Part shown: positions 1-10,825 of the stretch, in pieces
How positions within the stretch are numbered: the first letter of the stretch is position 1
Layout: the number at the start of each line of letters is the position of its first letter
Assembly: GCF_004340875.1 (NCBI RefSeq)
Contig: NZ_SLXQ01000001.1
Coordinates: forward strand, 682,001-746,000
DNA length: 64,000 bases
Direction of reading: 5' to 3'
Origin: Tamaricihabitans halophyticus
Lineage (GTDB): Bacteria; Actinomycetota; Actinomycetes; Mycobacteriales; Pseudonocardiaceae
Notes under the pieces: model-generated
The model's input: only the letters and a program-made list of their open reading frames with translations
The model's database searches: none
What the model was told of the DNA's origin: nothing
Made by a program: the position numbers and the translations under genes

Positions 1-711
1 TCACTCACCGAGATCGAGCAGCTGACGATGTCCGACCGGCTGGACTTCGTTCGGTTGATGACCTCAGGCGCGGCTACCGAGCTGCTGCCGGACAGGGACC
101 CAGGACGCTGGCGCAATATCGAGGGCATCGTGCTGATGTTCCGGAACAACAACGTCGGCCCGCCGCGCAGCTGGGCCTCCTACACCGACGCCGGGATTCT
201 GGAAGGAGTCGAGCGCGGCCTTGCCATCGCCAGTGGCCGCAGCGAGGAGACCGGCGGGAATCCCGGTGCACGGTTGTGGGCCAGCTACCTCACCCGGCTG
301 GCCAATGGCGAACTGGACAACCGCCGCGATCACGACCTCGCCTGGAGTGAGGCCGAGCAGGCATCCACTGATCATGGCGCCAAGGTTGCCGAGGAGCAGT
401 ACGGTGAGGTGCCGACGGCAACCGAGAGCCGCTTCTTCCAGATCTCCGAGGTGTACCGGTTCATGCTGCGCAACCGCCCGTACACGCTGGACCTACTGAA
501 CGGCCTCGGCCAGCTGAGCCCCGTTCAGCAGCAGAACTTCTACGACTGGGCCACCGATGTGACCAATGCCGATGCCGGGCGTACGGGTGCCGAACTGCTG
601 TGGAACATCGCGGATCTGCAGGCACCGAACGCCACGCTGGACATCGTTGAGGTGTTTCGCGCCTACCTGTCCGGGATGTACCAGGCATACCGCGCTGACA
701 GCACGCGCTAG
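1..711 (+). CDS. Unrecognised protein, 5' end cut by window
   Basis: The reading frame is open from base 1, so the gene probably starts upstream of the window. An in-frame ATG at 28 exists but has no clear ribosome binding site, and the residues before it (SLTEIEQLT) look like ordinary coding sequence. At least 227 residues are visible, hydrophilic and apparently mostly helical. There are several Trp and Tyr residues (RMLRNRPY-like stretches, NFYDWATD) but no signal peptide, membrane segment or motif I recognise. The stop codon TAG lies in the loop of a 12-bp inverted repeat, which suggests transcription ends here and that the ABC exporter downstream has its own promoter. Function is unknown. 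Confidence 0.6.
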   Translation, partial: SLTEIEQLTMSDRLDFVRLMTSGAATELLPDRDPGRWRNIEGIVLMFRNNNVGPPRSWASYTDAGILEGVERGLAIASGRSEETGGNPGARLWASYLTRLANGELDNRRDHDLAWSEAEQASTDHGAKVAEEQYGEVPTATESRFFQISEVYRFMLRNRPYTLDLLNGLGQLSPVQQQNFYDWATDVTNADAGRTGAELLWNIADLQAPNATLDIVEVFRAYLSGMYQAYRADSTR

Positions 712-726
712 GACGCTGTCAGCGCG
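691..726 (+). terminator. Hairpin over the stop codon
   Basis: A perfect 12-bp inverted repeat (CGCGCTGACAGC at 691-702 and its complement at 715-726) has a 12-nt loop that contains the TAG stop of the upstream gene. There is no T-tract, as is common in high-GC actinobacteria. It is probably a terminator, but this is an inference from structure alone. Confidence 0.5.
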
Positions 727-736
727 GTGTGCGCAC

Positions 737-766
737 GCTGCCAGGGGCATCAGCGAGCCTGGCAGC
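737..766 (+). promoter_or_regulatory. Hairpin abutting the ABC ATPase start codon
   Basis: A 9-bp inverted repeat (GCTGCCAGG at 737-745, CCTGGCAGC at 758-766) ends one base before the ATG at 767. No Shine-Dalgarno sequence is visible in front of that ATG. It could be a regulator operator or an RNA hairpin that affects translation. Confidence 0.35.
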
Positions 767-1747
767 ATGAACAACGAGATTGCCATCGAAGCCAGCGGGC
801 TGAAGAAGCGGTTCGGTGAGACACAGGCCCTGCGGGGCGTGGACCTCACCGTGCCAACCGGGACGATCCTCGGTGTGCTCGGCCCGAACGGCGCCGGTAA
901 GACCACGGCGGTGCGCATCCTGGCGACACTGCTGCGCCCGGATGCCGGACGTGCCGTCATCGCCGGCAGGGACCTGCACACCGACCCGGTCGGGGTGCGC
1001 GGCAAGATCGGGCTCACCGGGCAGTACGCCTCGGTGGACGAGGATCTCACCGGCTCGGAGAACCTGCGCCTGCTTGCCAGGCTGCTCGAGTTCTCCCGGG
1101 CCGGCGCCAAGGCGCGGGCCGCCGAGCTGCTGGAACGGTTCGAACTCAGCCATGCCGGCGGCCGCGCGGTGAAGACGTACTCCGGCGGGATGCGCCGCCG
1201 CCTTGACCTGGCGGCAAGCCTGATCGGCCGGCCCGAGGTGCTGTACCTGGACGAGCCGACGACCGGGCTGGATCCGCATGCCCGCAACGAGGTGTGGCAG
1301 ATCGTGCGCGGTCTGGTCAACGATGGCGTCACCGTGCTGCTCACCACGCAGTACCTGGAGGAAGCCGACCAGCTCGCCGATCGGATCACCGTTATCGACA
1401 CCGGCAAGGTGGTTGCCGACGGCCGCCCGGACGAGTTGAAGCGCCGCACCGGCGGGCAGACCCTCCAGGTCAGGCCGAGTACCCGCGCCGACCTGGAAGC
1501 GGTGAGCCGGATTCTCACCGAGTTGACCCAGCAGGTCCCGGACCGCGATGACGACACCGGACTGCTCACCGTGCCGGTATCCGACCCGGTACTGCTGTCC
1601 ACTGTAGTCCGGAAACTGGACGACGCGGGCATCACCGCGGACGAGCTCGCGCTGCGGCTACCCAGCCTTGATGACGTCTTCCTCGCCCTGACCGGACACC
1701 GCACCAGCCAGGAAAATGACCAGAACCGACAGGAGGCATTGGTATGA
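767..1747 (+). CDS. ABC exporter ATP-binding protein, DrrA-like
   Basis: This 326-aa cytoplasmic ATPase would power an ABC-2 type exporter, as in daunorubicin-resistance DrrA and related drug or lipid exporters. Visible motifs are Walker A (GPNGAGKTT), the signature (SGGMRRR), Walker B with catalytic Glu (VLYLDEPTTGLD) and the switch His region (LLTTQYLEEAD). The C-terminus has the DrrA-type extension with a DDVFLALTGHR motif. The frame is open further upstream, but homology begins at the ATG at 767, just after the residues encoded by a non-conserved leader. The last four bases overlap the start of the permease, so the two subunits are translationally coupled. The substrate cannot be read from the sequence. 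Confidence 0.93.
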   Translation: MNNEIAIEASGLKKRFGETQALRGVDLTVPTGTILGVLGPNGAGKTTAVRILATLLRPDAGRAVIAGRDLHTDPVGVRGKIGLTGQYASVDEDLTGSENLRLLARLLEFSRAGAKARAAELLERFELSHAGGRAVKTYSGGMRRRLDLAASLIGRPEVLYLDEPTTGLDPHARNEVWQIVRGLVNDGVTVLLTTQYLEEADQLADRITVIDTGKVVADGRPDELKRRTGGQTLQVRPSTRADLEAVSRILTELTQQVPDRDDDTGLLTVPVSDPVLLSTVVRKLDDAGITADELALRLPSLDDVFLALTGHRTSQENDQNRQEALV

Positions 1748-2559
1748 CGACGGCGACCATGACCGCCGAGCGCACGCCGGCCAAGCTGGTCAGCCCGGCC
1801 AAACTGGTGAAGGACAGCTTCGCCATGGCATGGCGCGGGGTCCTCAAGATCAGAAAGAACCCGGAGCAGCTCAGCGACGTCACGCTGATGCCGATCCTGT
1901 TTCTGGTGATGTTCGGTTACATCTTCGGCGGCGCGGTGCAGGGCAGCACCGAGGAGTACCTGCAGGTATTCGTGCCCGGTCTGGTCGTGATGATCACGAT
2001 CATGGCCAGCATGTCCGCGGGCATCTCGCTGAACACCGATGTGAGCAAGGGTGTGTTCGACCGGTTCCGGGCGATGCCGATCGCCAGATCGGCACCACTG
2101 GTCGGCGCCGTGGTGGCCGACTTCGTCCGCTACGTGGTTGGCATCGGTGTGTTGCTTGGCTTCGCGGCGATTCTCGGGTTCCGGATCACCACCGACCCGT
2201 TGTCCACATTGGCGGCGGTGGCGATCGCGATCGCCTTCGGACTCGCCTTCTGCTGGATCGCGATGTTCATCGGGATCCTGGTGAAGTCGCCGGGCGCGCT
2301 TGCCGGCATCATGATGGCGATCGTCATGCCGTTCACCTTCGGCAGCAACGTGTTCGTGCCAACCGAGACGATGCCCGACTGGTTGGCGGCGTGGTCGGAG
2401 ATCAGCCCGGTCAGCCTGCTCGCCGATGTGATGCGCGGCTTGCTCGTGGACGGCGGCGATATCACCGGGCCACTGCTCGGCTCGCTGGCCTGGATGGGTG
2501 CACTGCTCGCGGTATTCTTCCCGTTGACGATCCGCACCTACCTGCGCCGGCTTGGCTAG
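1744..2559 (+). CDS. ABC-2 type exporter permease, DrrB-like
   Basis: A 271-aa membrane protein with about six predicted transmembrane segments, starting around residues 50-70 (MPILFLVMFGYIFGGAV). It carries the DrrB-family signature of a conserved loop with KGVFDRFRAMPIARSAP followed by hydrophobic helices. It pairs with the ATPase encoded just upstream (ATGA overlap) to form an efflux pump in the cytoplasmic membrane. It converges with the SARP-type regulator, and the two stop codons share the tetranucleotide CTAG. The neighbouring regulator could control it, but no direct sequence evidence supports that. Confidence 0.92.
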   Translation: MTTATMTAERTPAKLVSPAKLVKDSFAMAWRGVLKIRKNPEQLSDVTLMPILFLVMFGYIFGGAVQGSTEEYLQVFVPGLVVMITIMASMSAGISLNTDVSKGVFDRFRAMPIARSAPLVGAVVADFVRYVVGIGVLLGFAAILGFRITTDPLSTLAAVAIAIAFGLAFCWIAMFIGILVKSPGALAGIMMAIVMPFTFGSNVFVPTETMPDWLAAWSEISPVSLLADVMRGLLVDGGDITGPLLGSLAWMGALLAVFFPLTIRTYLRRLG

Positions 2560-5500
2560 TCGCCGGCTATGTAGTCACTCATCGCCGCCAGCGCATCCGA
2601 AATGGACATGTCCACACCGGACTGGTAGGCGGCGGTGTAGGCCGGCTCACCGAGCCGTTCGGTAAGCCGATCGACCAGCGCCTTCCGGACCGGGCTTCCC
2701 CGGTCCGGAAGGCCACGTAACGCGACGGCGATGCCAAGGAACTTCGCCGCATCGGCGTCCGCGTTCTCCAGTTCCTTGATCATGCCGAGCGATTCGGCGA
2801 TCCCCGCGAGATCGGGCAGATCCCGCCGGGTCCTGGCATCAAGGAAACCGGTTCGCACCTCCACCCGAGCCAGTTCTGGTTCATTACGTCCAATCGCGAC
2901 AAGCGCGGTCTCCTGGCGTACCAACGTGTGCAGCAGGCCGACACCTGGATCGCGGGCATCGTCCGGCAAGCCGGCAAGCACCTCGGCCGCGGCATCGAAG
3001 TCCCCACGAAGCCGGTACAGCTCGGAGCGGTGCAGGCTCAGCGCGACATAGAAGAACCCGTCCCAGGAATCCGGCCCGAGCATCCCCTCGGCCTCCCGCA
3101 GCCGCGCCCAAGCCTGCTCGAGATCACCACTGCGGCCAAGTTCCTGCACCACATAGGTCAGGTGCACGGCCAGATCCTCCTGCGAGGTGCCCAGCTCGCG
3201 CAGGATCCGCATACCTTCCTCATGCGTCTCGATCGCCTTGGCATGCTCACCGTCCACGCTGTAGTCACCAGCGATGGCCAGTAGCGCGCGCATCAGTCCC
3301 CATTGATCGCCGAGCTCGCGAAACCGATCGTGCGCCTCCTGCACCCGAAGCCGGCCGCGCTCCGCGTCACCGACGTAGTACCCGGCGAACGCGTCGGCAA
3401 GTCGCACCGCTGCCTGTGCCCAGCCGTCGGAAGTCTCGTAGCCGTGCGCGATCCGCCGCTCACCGAGCTCGATATCACCGCCAAGCATCGCGACGACCGG
3501 CTCCAGCAACACCATCGGCGCGTAATGGTCCATCGCGTTCATATCCGCGGTTTCCTTGGCCATCCCCCGAAGCCACTCGGTGTTCAGCAGGTTGCCCGGT
3601 CCCAACACAGCCAACTCGCTGAACCGCAACACGGCGAGTTCCCATCCAGGCACCTCCCCGGACATCTTGCGGACCACCGGTACGAATTCACCGAAGAACT
3701 GATCCCTGCCGGTCACGATCCAGTACCAGCTCAGCGCGCGCAGCAGGCGAACCGCTTCGAGACGGCGCCCCGCGTCGATGAACCAGTGCAGTGCGGCGAG
3801 GAAATTGCCGTGCTCGGCGTCGAAGACCAGGTCCGCTTCGAGCTGCGTGCTGCCGCGGATACGCAGATCCTGTTCCTGCGCGTAATCCACGCAGTGCGCG
3901 GCGAACGCCTCCTGCACGACTGACCGCTCGCCCGATTCGACCAGCCGCTCGTCCGCGTAGGCACGGATCGTTTCCAGCATCCGGTACCTCGGCCTACCGG
4001 TGTCCGTGACGTAGTTATCCACAATGGACTTATCGGTGAGCGAAGCGAGCACGTAAAGCACGTCCGATGCGGGCAGCCGATCGTCCGCGCACACCTGCTC
4101 CAGCGCGGTCACCGTTGCGCCGGCGGCAAAAACACTCATGCGCATCGCGAGTAGCCGCTCCGGCTCCTCGAGCAGATCCCAGCTCCACTCGACCACCGCA
4201 CGCAGGGTGCGCTGCCGGGGTAGCGCGGTCCTGCTGCCCGAAGTGAGCAACCGGAACCGGTCGACGAGGCGTTCGGCGATCTGCGCGGCGGTCATCGCCC
4301 GCAGGCGAGCGGCGGCCAGCTCGACGGCAAGCGGCAGGCCATCCAGCTGGCGGCAGATCTCCACCACCGAGTTGACCACCGAGTCATCCAGTACGAAGTC
4401 CGGCCGCACCGCCCGCGCACGGTCCAGGAACAGGCGCACCGCCGGACTTTCCTTCGCCTGGTCGGTCGAGCTGCCCAGTTCGGGGACGGCAAGCGAGCCA
4501 ACGACGCACAGCGCCTCGCCGGTGATCGCCAGCGGTTCCCTACTGGTGACCATGATGCGTAGTCCGGGACAGTTGGCGAGCAGCACATCGCACAGTGCCG
4601 CTGCCCTACCGATCAGATGCTCACAGTTGTCCAGCACCAGCAGGGATTCGCCGACCCCGAGCAACTCGGCAAGGCGGGCAACGGCGTCATGCGTGGCCAG
4701 CAGCAGCGCGACTTCCCTTGTCGAAACATCCGCCGCGCCGAGCGCGGTGAGCACCACGCCGGCCAGGTCCGCGCCGTCCGCGAGCCCAGCGAGCGGGACG
4801 AACCACACGCGTTGGTGTTCATGCGCGCGATGGCGCTGCGCGGCCTCGGTGGCCAGCCGGGTCTTACCGGCGCCGCCCGGTCCAACCAGGGTCACCAGGC
4901 GGGAGCTGTGCAGCAGCTCGTCGAGCTGGGCCAGCTCGACATCCCTGCCGACGAAGCTGGTCAGCTGGGTCGGCAGCGGCGCGCTGCCAGGTTCGGGGCG
5001 GGCAACCGGTCGGCTCGGTTCGGCAAGCTCGCCGCGCAGGATGGCCAGATGCGTTTCGCTGAGCTCGGTCGATGGATCGATCCCCAGCTCGTCGGCGAGC
5101 GCGTTGCGGGTTTGCTCGTATACCCGCAACGCCTCGGACTGCCGGCCAGCCGCGTGCAGCACGCGCATGCGCAACGCGGTAAGCCGCTCCCGGAGCGGGT
5201 ACTTCGCGCCAACCTCTTCGAGTGCGGGCAGCATCCGAACCGCGCCGCCAAGGTGCAGTTCGGCCTCCGCGCGATCCTCGAGTACGGCCAGGCCCAGTTC
5301 GACCAGCCGGGCCGCGGCTGGCGCGGCGAAGGACGCTTCGGCGAACTCGTCGAGCGGGCTGCCGCGCCAGAGTTCGGCCGCCTCCGCGAGTAGTTCGGCC
5401 GCCTCCGCGTGCTTACCGTTGCCGAGCGCCCGTTTGCCGTCCCTGGCCAGCCGTTCGAAGCGATGCGCGTCCACCGCGTCCGGGTTCAGGTCCAGCGTGT

Positions 5501-5765
5501 AGCCCTGGCCGTTCGCCCGTACCGCGCCGTCGCCCGCCGCCCGCAGCACCCGACGTAGCCGGGAAACCAGCGATTGCAACGCGTTCGCGGCGTCCGTCGG
5601 CGGTTGATCGCCCCAGAGGCCGTCCAGCAGGGCATCGACCGATACCGGACGCCCAGCGTCCAGCGCGAGCCTGGCCAGCAGGCCGCGCAACCGGGTACCC
5701 CCGATCTCGACTTCCGCCCCGTCGTCCGCGTATACCCGCAACGGACCGAGTATGCCCACCCGCAC
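2556..5765 (-). CDS. AfsR/SARP-family transcriptional regulator with BTAD, NB-ARC and TPR regions
   Basis: A large regulator of about 1069 aa. From the N-terminus there is an OmpR-like winged helix (starts VRVGILGPLRV), then a bacterial transcriptional activator domain (to about residue 255). An AAA/NB-ARC ATPase follows with Walker A GPGGAGKTRL and Walker B SLLVLDNCEHL, then a long helical TPR-like C-terminal half. Proteins of this build activate secondary-metabolite and stress genes in actinomycetes. The frame is open to 5810, but family members begin right at the winged helix, so the GTG at 5765 is preferred; the ATG at 5810 remains possible. It lies next to a drug-type exporter on the converging strand. 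An unusual repeat array sits upstream of it. Confidence 0.9.
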   Translation of the reverse strand: MRVGILGPLRVYADDGAEVEIGGTRLRGLLARLALDAGRPVSVDALLDGLWGDQPPTDAANALQSLVSRLRRVLRAAGDGAVRANGQGYTLDLNPDAVDAHRFERLARDGKRALGNGKHAEAAELLAEAAELWRGSPLDEFAEASFAAPAAARLVELGLAVLEDRAEAELHLGGAVRMLPALEEVGAKYPLRERLTALRMRVLHAAGRQSEALRVYEQTRNALADELGIDPSTELSETHLAILRGELAEPSRPVARPEPGSAPLPTQLTSFVGRDVELAQLDELLHSSRLVTLVGPGGAGKTRLATEAAQRHRAHEHQRVWFVPLAGLADGADLAGVVLTALGAADVSTREVALLLATHDAVARLAELLGVGESLLVLDNCEHLIGRAAALCDVLLANCPGLRIMVTSREPLAITGEALCVVGSLAVPELGSSTDQAKESPAVRLFLDRARAVRPDFVLDDSVVNSVVEICRQLDGLPLAVELAAARLRAMTAAQIAERLVDRFRLLTSGSRTALPRQRTLRAVVEWSWDLLEEPERLLAMRMSVFAAGATVTALEQVCADDRLPASDVLYVLASLTDKSIVDNYVTDTGRPRYRMLETIRAYADERLVESGERSVVQEAFAAHCVDYAQEQDLRIRGSTQLEADLVFDAEHGNFLAALHWFIDAGRRLEAVRLLRALSWYWIVTGRDQFFGEFVPVVRKMSGEVPGWELAVLRFSELAVLGPGNLLNTEWLRGMAKETADMNAMDHYAPMVLLEPVVAMLGGDIELGERRIAHGYETSDGWAQAAVRLADAFAGYYVGDAERGRLRVQEAHDRFRELGDQWGLMRALLAIAGDYSVDGEHAKAIETHEEGMRILRELGTSQEDLAVHLTYVVQELGRSGDLEQAWARLREAEGMLGPDSWDGFFYVALSLHRSELYRLRGDFDAAAEVLAGLPDDARDPGVGLLHTLVRQETALVAIGRNEPELARVEVRTGFLDARTRRDLPDLAGIAESLGMIKELENADADAAKFLGIAVALRGLPDRGSPVRKALVDRLTERLGEPAYTAAYQSGVDMSISDALAAMSDYIAGD

Positions 5766-5828
5766 GCCGACCAGTCTTGCAGATCCGGACGACAGCGCGC
5801 CTATACGCACCGGCGGCGACCACGTTCC

Positions 5829-5993
5829 GCCCGCTAACCGCGTCCGGAAATCAACGGTCAGCCCGCAGAACGTGGGGTAACCGCGCTCGCTGGCACGCCC
5901 GTGTCAACGGTCAGCCCGCTAAACGCGCATCCCCAGATCAACAGTTAGCCCGCTAAACGCGGCCGGAAATCAACAGTCAGCCCGCGGAACGCG
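5829..5993. repeat. Degenerate direct repeat array between clpC and the SARP regulator gene
   Basis: Four copies of a unit close to TCAACGGTCAGCCCGCTAAA (followed by CGCG) begin at 5851, 5904, 5938 and 5970. A partial copy (CCCGCTAACCGCG) lies at 5829. Spacing is irregular (53, 34 and 32 bp) and two copies are preceded by CCGGAAA. The array occupies most of the space upstream of the SARP-type gene. Irregular spacing and the lack of cas genes argue against CRISPR. It may bind a regulator or be a dispersed genomic repeat. Confidence 0.7.
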
Positions 5994-6017
5994 AATTAAG
6001 GGGGGTGCGGAACGTGA

Positions 6018-6051
6018 AGGGCGGGCCCCGGCTGCTGCCGAGACCCGCCCT
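6018..6051 (-). terminator. Terminator hairpin after clpC
   Basis: An 8-bp GC-rich stem (AGGGCGGG at 6018-6025, CCCGCCCT at 6044-6051) lies 17 bp past the clpC stop codon on the minus strand. Its position and stability fit a rho-independent-like terminator without a strong T-run. Confidence 0.6.
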
Positions 6052-6067
6052 CGCGGTACTGCTGTGC

Positions 6068-8632
<2,565 letters not shown>

Positions 8633-9036
8633 TCGCACTCCCTGACTGCTGCGCTGGCGGCCCTGGTACCGCCTCGGGAACCGGGGCGGAGTCAGCACCG
8701 TACAAGTCACTCTAGTCGCCGAACCGAGCAAGCCGCTGTGGCGGATGCCCCTGACACGACTACATAACGTGCCAGCCTACGGGGCGATTCCGTAACTGGG
8801 CAGGCCATCCGACTTGTCCGCTAGGGGCGAACGTGATCAGCCCGCTGGCCAGCGGCGCAAGCTTGCCACGCACACTCCGACGATCGAGTGAAACCCGGTC
8901 ACGCCTCGCGATGGCCAGACCCGGCCGACTACGCAATCGGAGTGGTATTAGGCTCAAATTTATTAAGGTAAGGCAATCCTCACTCCTTCGAGCGACGGGA
9001 TTCCCGCACCCGGCCAAGCAACAGAGAGCCGCGCCG
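8633..9036. other. Divergent intergenic region between clpC and ferric reductase gene
   Basis: This stretch of about 400 bp should hold the promoters of clpC (minus) and of the ferric reductase gene (plus). The right half is comparatively AT-rich and contains an IdeR-like box at 8964-8982, preceded by an extra TTAGGCT half-site at 8948. I saw no supportable gene in it. An open frame on the minus strand (8760-9098) lacks coding character. Confidence 0.6.
8964..8982 (+). promoter_or_regulatory. IdeR/DmdR-like iron box
   Basis: The 19-mer TAAGGTAAGGCAATCCTCA matches 14 of 19 positions of the actinobacterial iron box TTAGGTTAGGCTAACCTAA. It lies 54 bp upstream of the ferric reductase start. Iron-loaded IdeR/DmdR repressor binding here would switch the reductase off when iron is plentiful. 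Confidence 0.7.
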
Positions 9037-9915
9037 ATGCACGACCAAGCGATCCGACAAGTAATGAAGAACACAGCACCACTGGCTGAGACGATCACCG
9101 CGACGCCAGTGGGTATCGGCTTGGCCGGCTCGCTTCGACGAGTAGCCGCCCGGGCGGCGCATACCGAGCTTTACGACGCGGTCCCACCGTCCGGCGATTG
9201 GGTGCGGTGCGCGCAAGCGCTTGCCGACCCGGAGTTCTTCGATCGCTGGCGGAGCCGGCTCGGTGACTGGTTGCAGGCGGAGTACGGGCACGCGCCGGCG
9301 CGCAGCACGGCCGGCTACGTGCTTTCCTGGTACGCCCATGTGCCGGCGAGCATTGCCGCGCTGCTGTTCCACCACGAGCGCAGGGTGCCAAGGCTGCATC
9401 CTGGCGAGCTGTCGTTTCGGCTCGGCGCCGCTCGCCCGCATCCGGACGCGATCGCGCTCACCGGTTCGACCTTCGCCTGTTTGCCGGATGATCCGGCCGC
9501 CGGGTTGCCGGAGGCGACCGTGGTGCCGTCGGAACGGGCGCTCGCCGCGGTGCTGCGTGGGCGGTATCTGGCGCATGTGCGGCGGTTTATCGGGGTGTTT
9601 GGGCCGGGGGTGCGGTTCGGTCGGCGCACGCTGTGGGCCGCGGCGACCGACGCGCTGGACACCGCGCTCTGGCAGGCCGGCTTGACCAGCGGGGACGAAG
9701 GGGCCGGCGTCGCCGATGCCACGCTCGTACTCGCGGACCGCTTCGCACCGTTCACCTCGGCTTCCACGCTGCGCCCGCTGCCCGGTGGCAGTGCCGGCAC
9801 TGGCAGCGGCGAGCAGGCATGGACCCGCCGCAGGGAGGGCTGCTGCTTCCACTATCTGGTCGAGCCCGGCCCGGCCGGCGTGTGCGACACCTGCCCACGC
9901 CGGCACGCTCCGTGA
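9037..9915 (+). CDS. FhuF-like [2Fe-2S] siderophore ferric reductase
   Basis: A 292-aa cytoplasmic protein whose C-terminus has the FhuF-type cluster motif: paired Cys (EGCCFHYLV), a ten-residue spacer, then C-D-T-C. Such proteins reduce Fe(III) in imported siderophores so that iron is released. The middle part is variable, as usual for the family. The start ATG at 9037 follows an AGAGAG ribosome binding site; an alternative ATG is at 9064. It converges with the siderophore ATPase gene and carries its own upstream iron box, which supports a role in siderophore iron release. Confidence 0.88.
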   Translation: MHDQAIRQVMKNTAPLAETITATPVGIGLAGSLRRVAARAAHTELYDAVPPSGDWVRCAQALADPEFFDRWRSRLGDWLQAEYGHAPARSTAGYVLSWYAHVPASIAALLFHHERRVPRLHPGELSFRLGAARPHPDAIALTGSTFACLPDDPAAGLPEATVVPSERALAAVLRGRYLAHVRRFIGVFGPGVRFGRRTLWAAATDALDTALWQAGLTSGDEGAGVADATLVLADRFAPFTSASTLRPLPGGSAGTGSGEQAWTRRREGCCFHYLVEPGPAGVCDTCPRRHAP

Positions 9916-9940
9916 TCGCGTTCCTGAAAGATCTTGCGGT
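9916..9940 (+). repeat. Copy of a dispersed short repeat (variant)
   Basis: The segment ending in GAAAGATCTTGCGGT shares the core GATCTTGCGGT with copies at 39411-39441, 55418-55443 and 56896-56921. This copy has lost most of the left arm of the hairpin. It fills the gap between two convergent genes. Confidence 0.55.
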
Positions 9941-9949
9941 GAGGGTGGG

Positions 9950-10825
9950 TCAGGCGACTTCGGCCGGGTGGTTGCTGGAATCGGATTCCGGGTGGTGCTC
10001 TACGCCCGTCGCGCTGATCGGCACGACCATCGGCGTGGCCGCGACCGGATCGGGTACCACCATCGCCTGCAAGCCGAACACCTCGGCGAGATGCTGCTCG
10101 GTGAGCACCTCACCCGGTGCGCCGTCGGCGAGAATATGCCCGTCCCGCATGGCGATCAGCCGATCCGAGTACCTGGCGGCCAGGTTCAGGTCGTGCAGCA
10201 CCATCACGATGGTCACCCGACGCTCGGTGTTCAGCCGGCGCACCAGGTCCAGCACCTCCACCTGGTGCGCGAGGTCCAGGTAGGTGATCGGCTCATCCAG
10301 CAACAGCAGTTCGGTGCCCTGCGCGAGCGCCATGGAGATCCACGCGCGCTGCCGCTGACCGCCGGAGAGCTGATCGACCGCGCGCTCGGCGTAGCCATCC
10401 ATCCCGGTCTGCGCGAGCGCCTCGGTGATCGCCGCGTCGTCACTCGACGACCACTGCCGGTACCAGGTCTGATGCGGATGCCGGCCGCGCGCGACCAGAT
10501 CGGCCACGGTCAGCCCCTCCGGCGCCTGCGGGCTCTGCGGCAACAGCCCGAGCACCTTGGCGACCTCCCTGGTGCGCATCTTGTCGATCCGCTCGCCGTC
10601 CAGCAGCACACTGCCACCCTTCGGGGCAAGCAGCCGGCCAAGCGCGCGCAACAGGGTCGACTTGCCGCAGCCGTTCGGGCCGATCACCGAGGTGACCGTG
10701 CCTTCGGCCACCTCCAGATCCAGCCCGTCGACCACCAGTGGGCCGCCATAGGACAGCCGCAGCTGCTCCGCGCGCAACCGCTGCCGCGGATCAGCCTCGC
10801 CGGCCACACCAGTCCCGTCCGTCAT
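9950..10825 (-). CDS. Fe(III)-siderophore ABC transporter ATPase, FepC/FecE-like
   Basis: A 291-aa ATPase that energises siderophore import through the two permeases encoded upstream. Motifs are Walker A (GPNGCGKST), a signature (LSGGQRQR), Walker B (LLLLDEPITYLD) and an H-loop (MVLHDLN). The family hallmark DEP-x-T-x-LD is present, with Ile in the variable position. The start ATG at 10825 overlaps the permease stop by four bases; the longer open frame upstream is only shadow sequence. The C-terminal tail is short and acidic. It is co-transcribed with both permeases and probably under the same iron control as the divergent binding protein. Confidence 0.95.
   Translation of the reverse strand: MTDGTGVAGEADPRQRLRAEQLRLSYGGPLVVDGLDLEVAEGTVTSVIGPNGCGKSTLLRALGRLLAPKGGSVLLDGERIDKMRTREVAKVLGLLPQSPQAPEGLTVADLVARGRHPHQTWYRQWSSSDDAAITEALAQTGMDGYAERAVDQLSGGQRQRAWISMALAQGTELLLLDEPITYLDLAHQVEVLDLVRRLNTERRVTIVMVLHDLNLAARYSDRLIAMRDGHILADGAPGEVLTEQHLAEVFGLQAMVVPDPVAATPMVVPISATGVEHHPESDSSNHPAEVA

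Noticed and set aside
4138-5502. 454-codon open frame antisense to the SARP-type regulator
   Set aside because: Ser/Arg-rich shadow frame without motifs.
5829-5993. Possible CRISPR array
   Set aside because: Repeats are degenerate, spacing is irregular, spacers are too short and no cas genes are present.
8733-8744. ClgR-like site in the clpC promoter (CCGCTGTGGCGG)
   Set aside because: The CGC and GCG half-sites are four bases apart, whereas the ClgR consensus I know needs five; not reported as a site.
8760-9098. 112-codon minus-strand frame between clpC and the ferric reductase
   Set aside because: It covers the iron box and the 5' end of the reductase gene and has no coding features.
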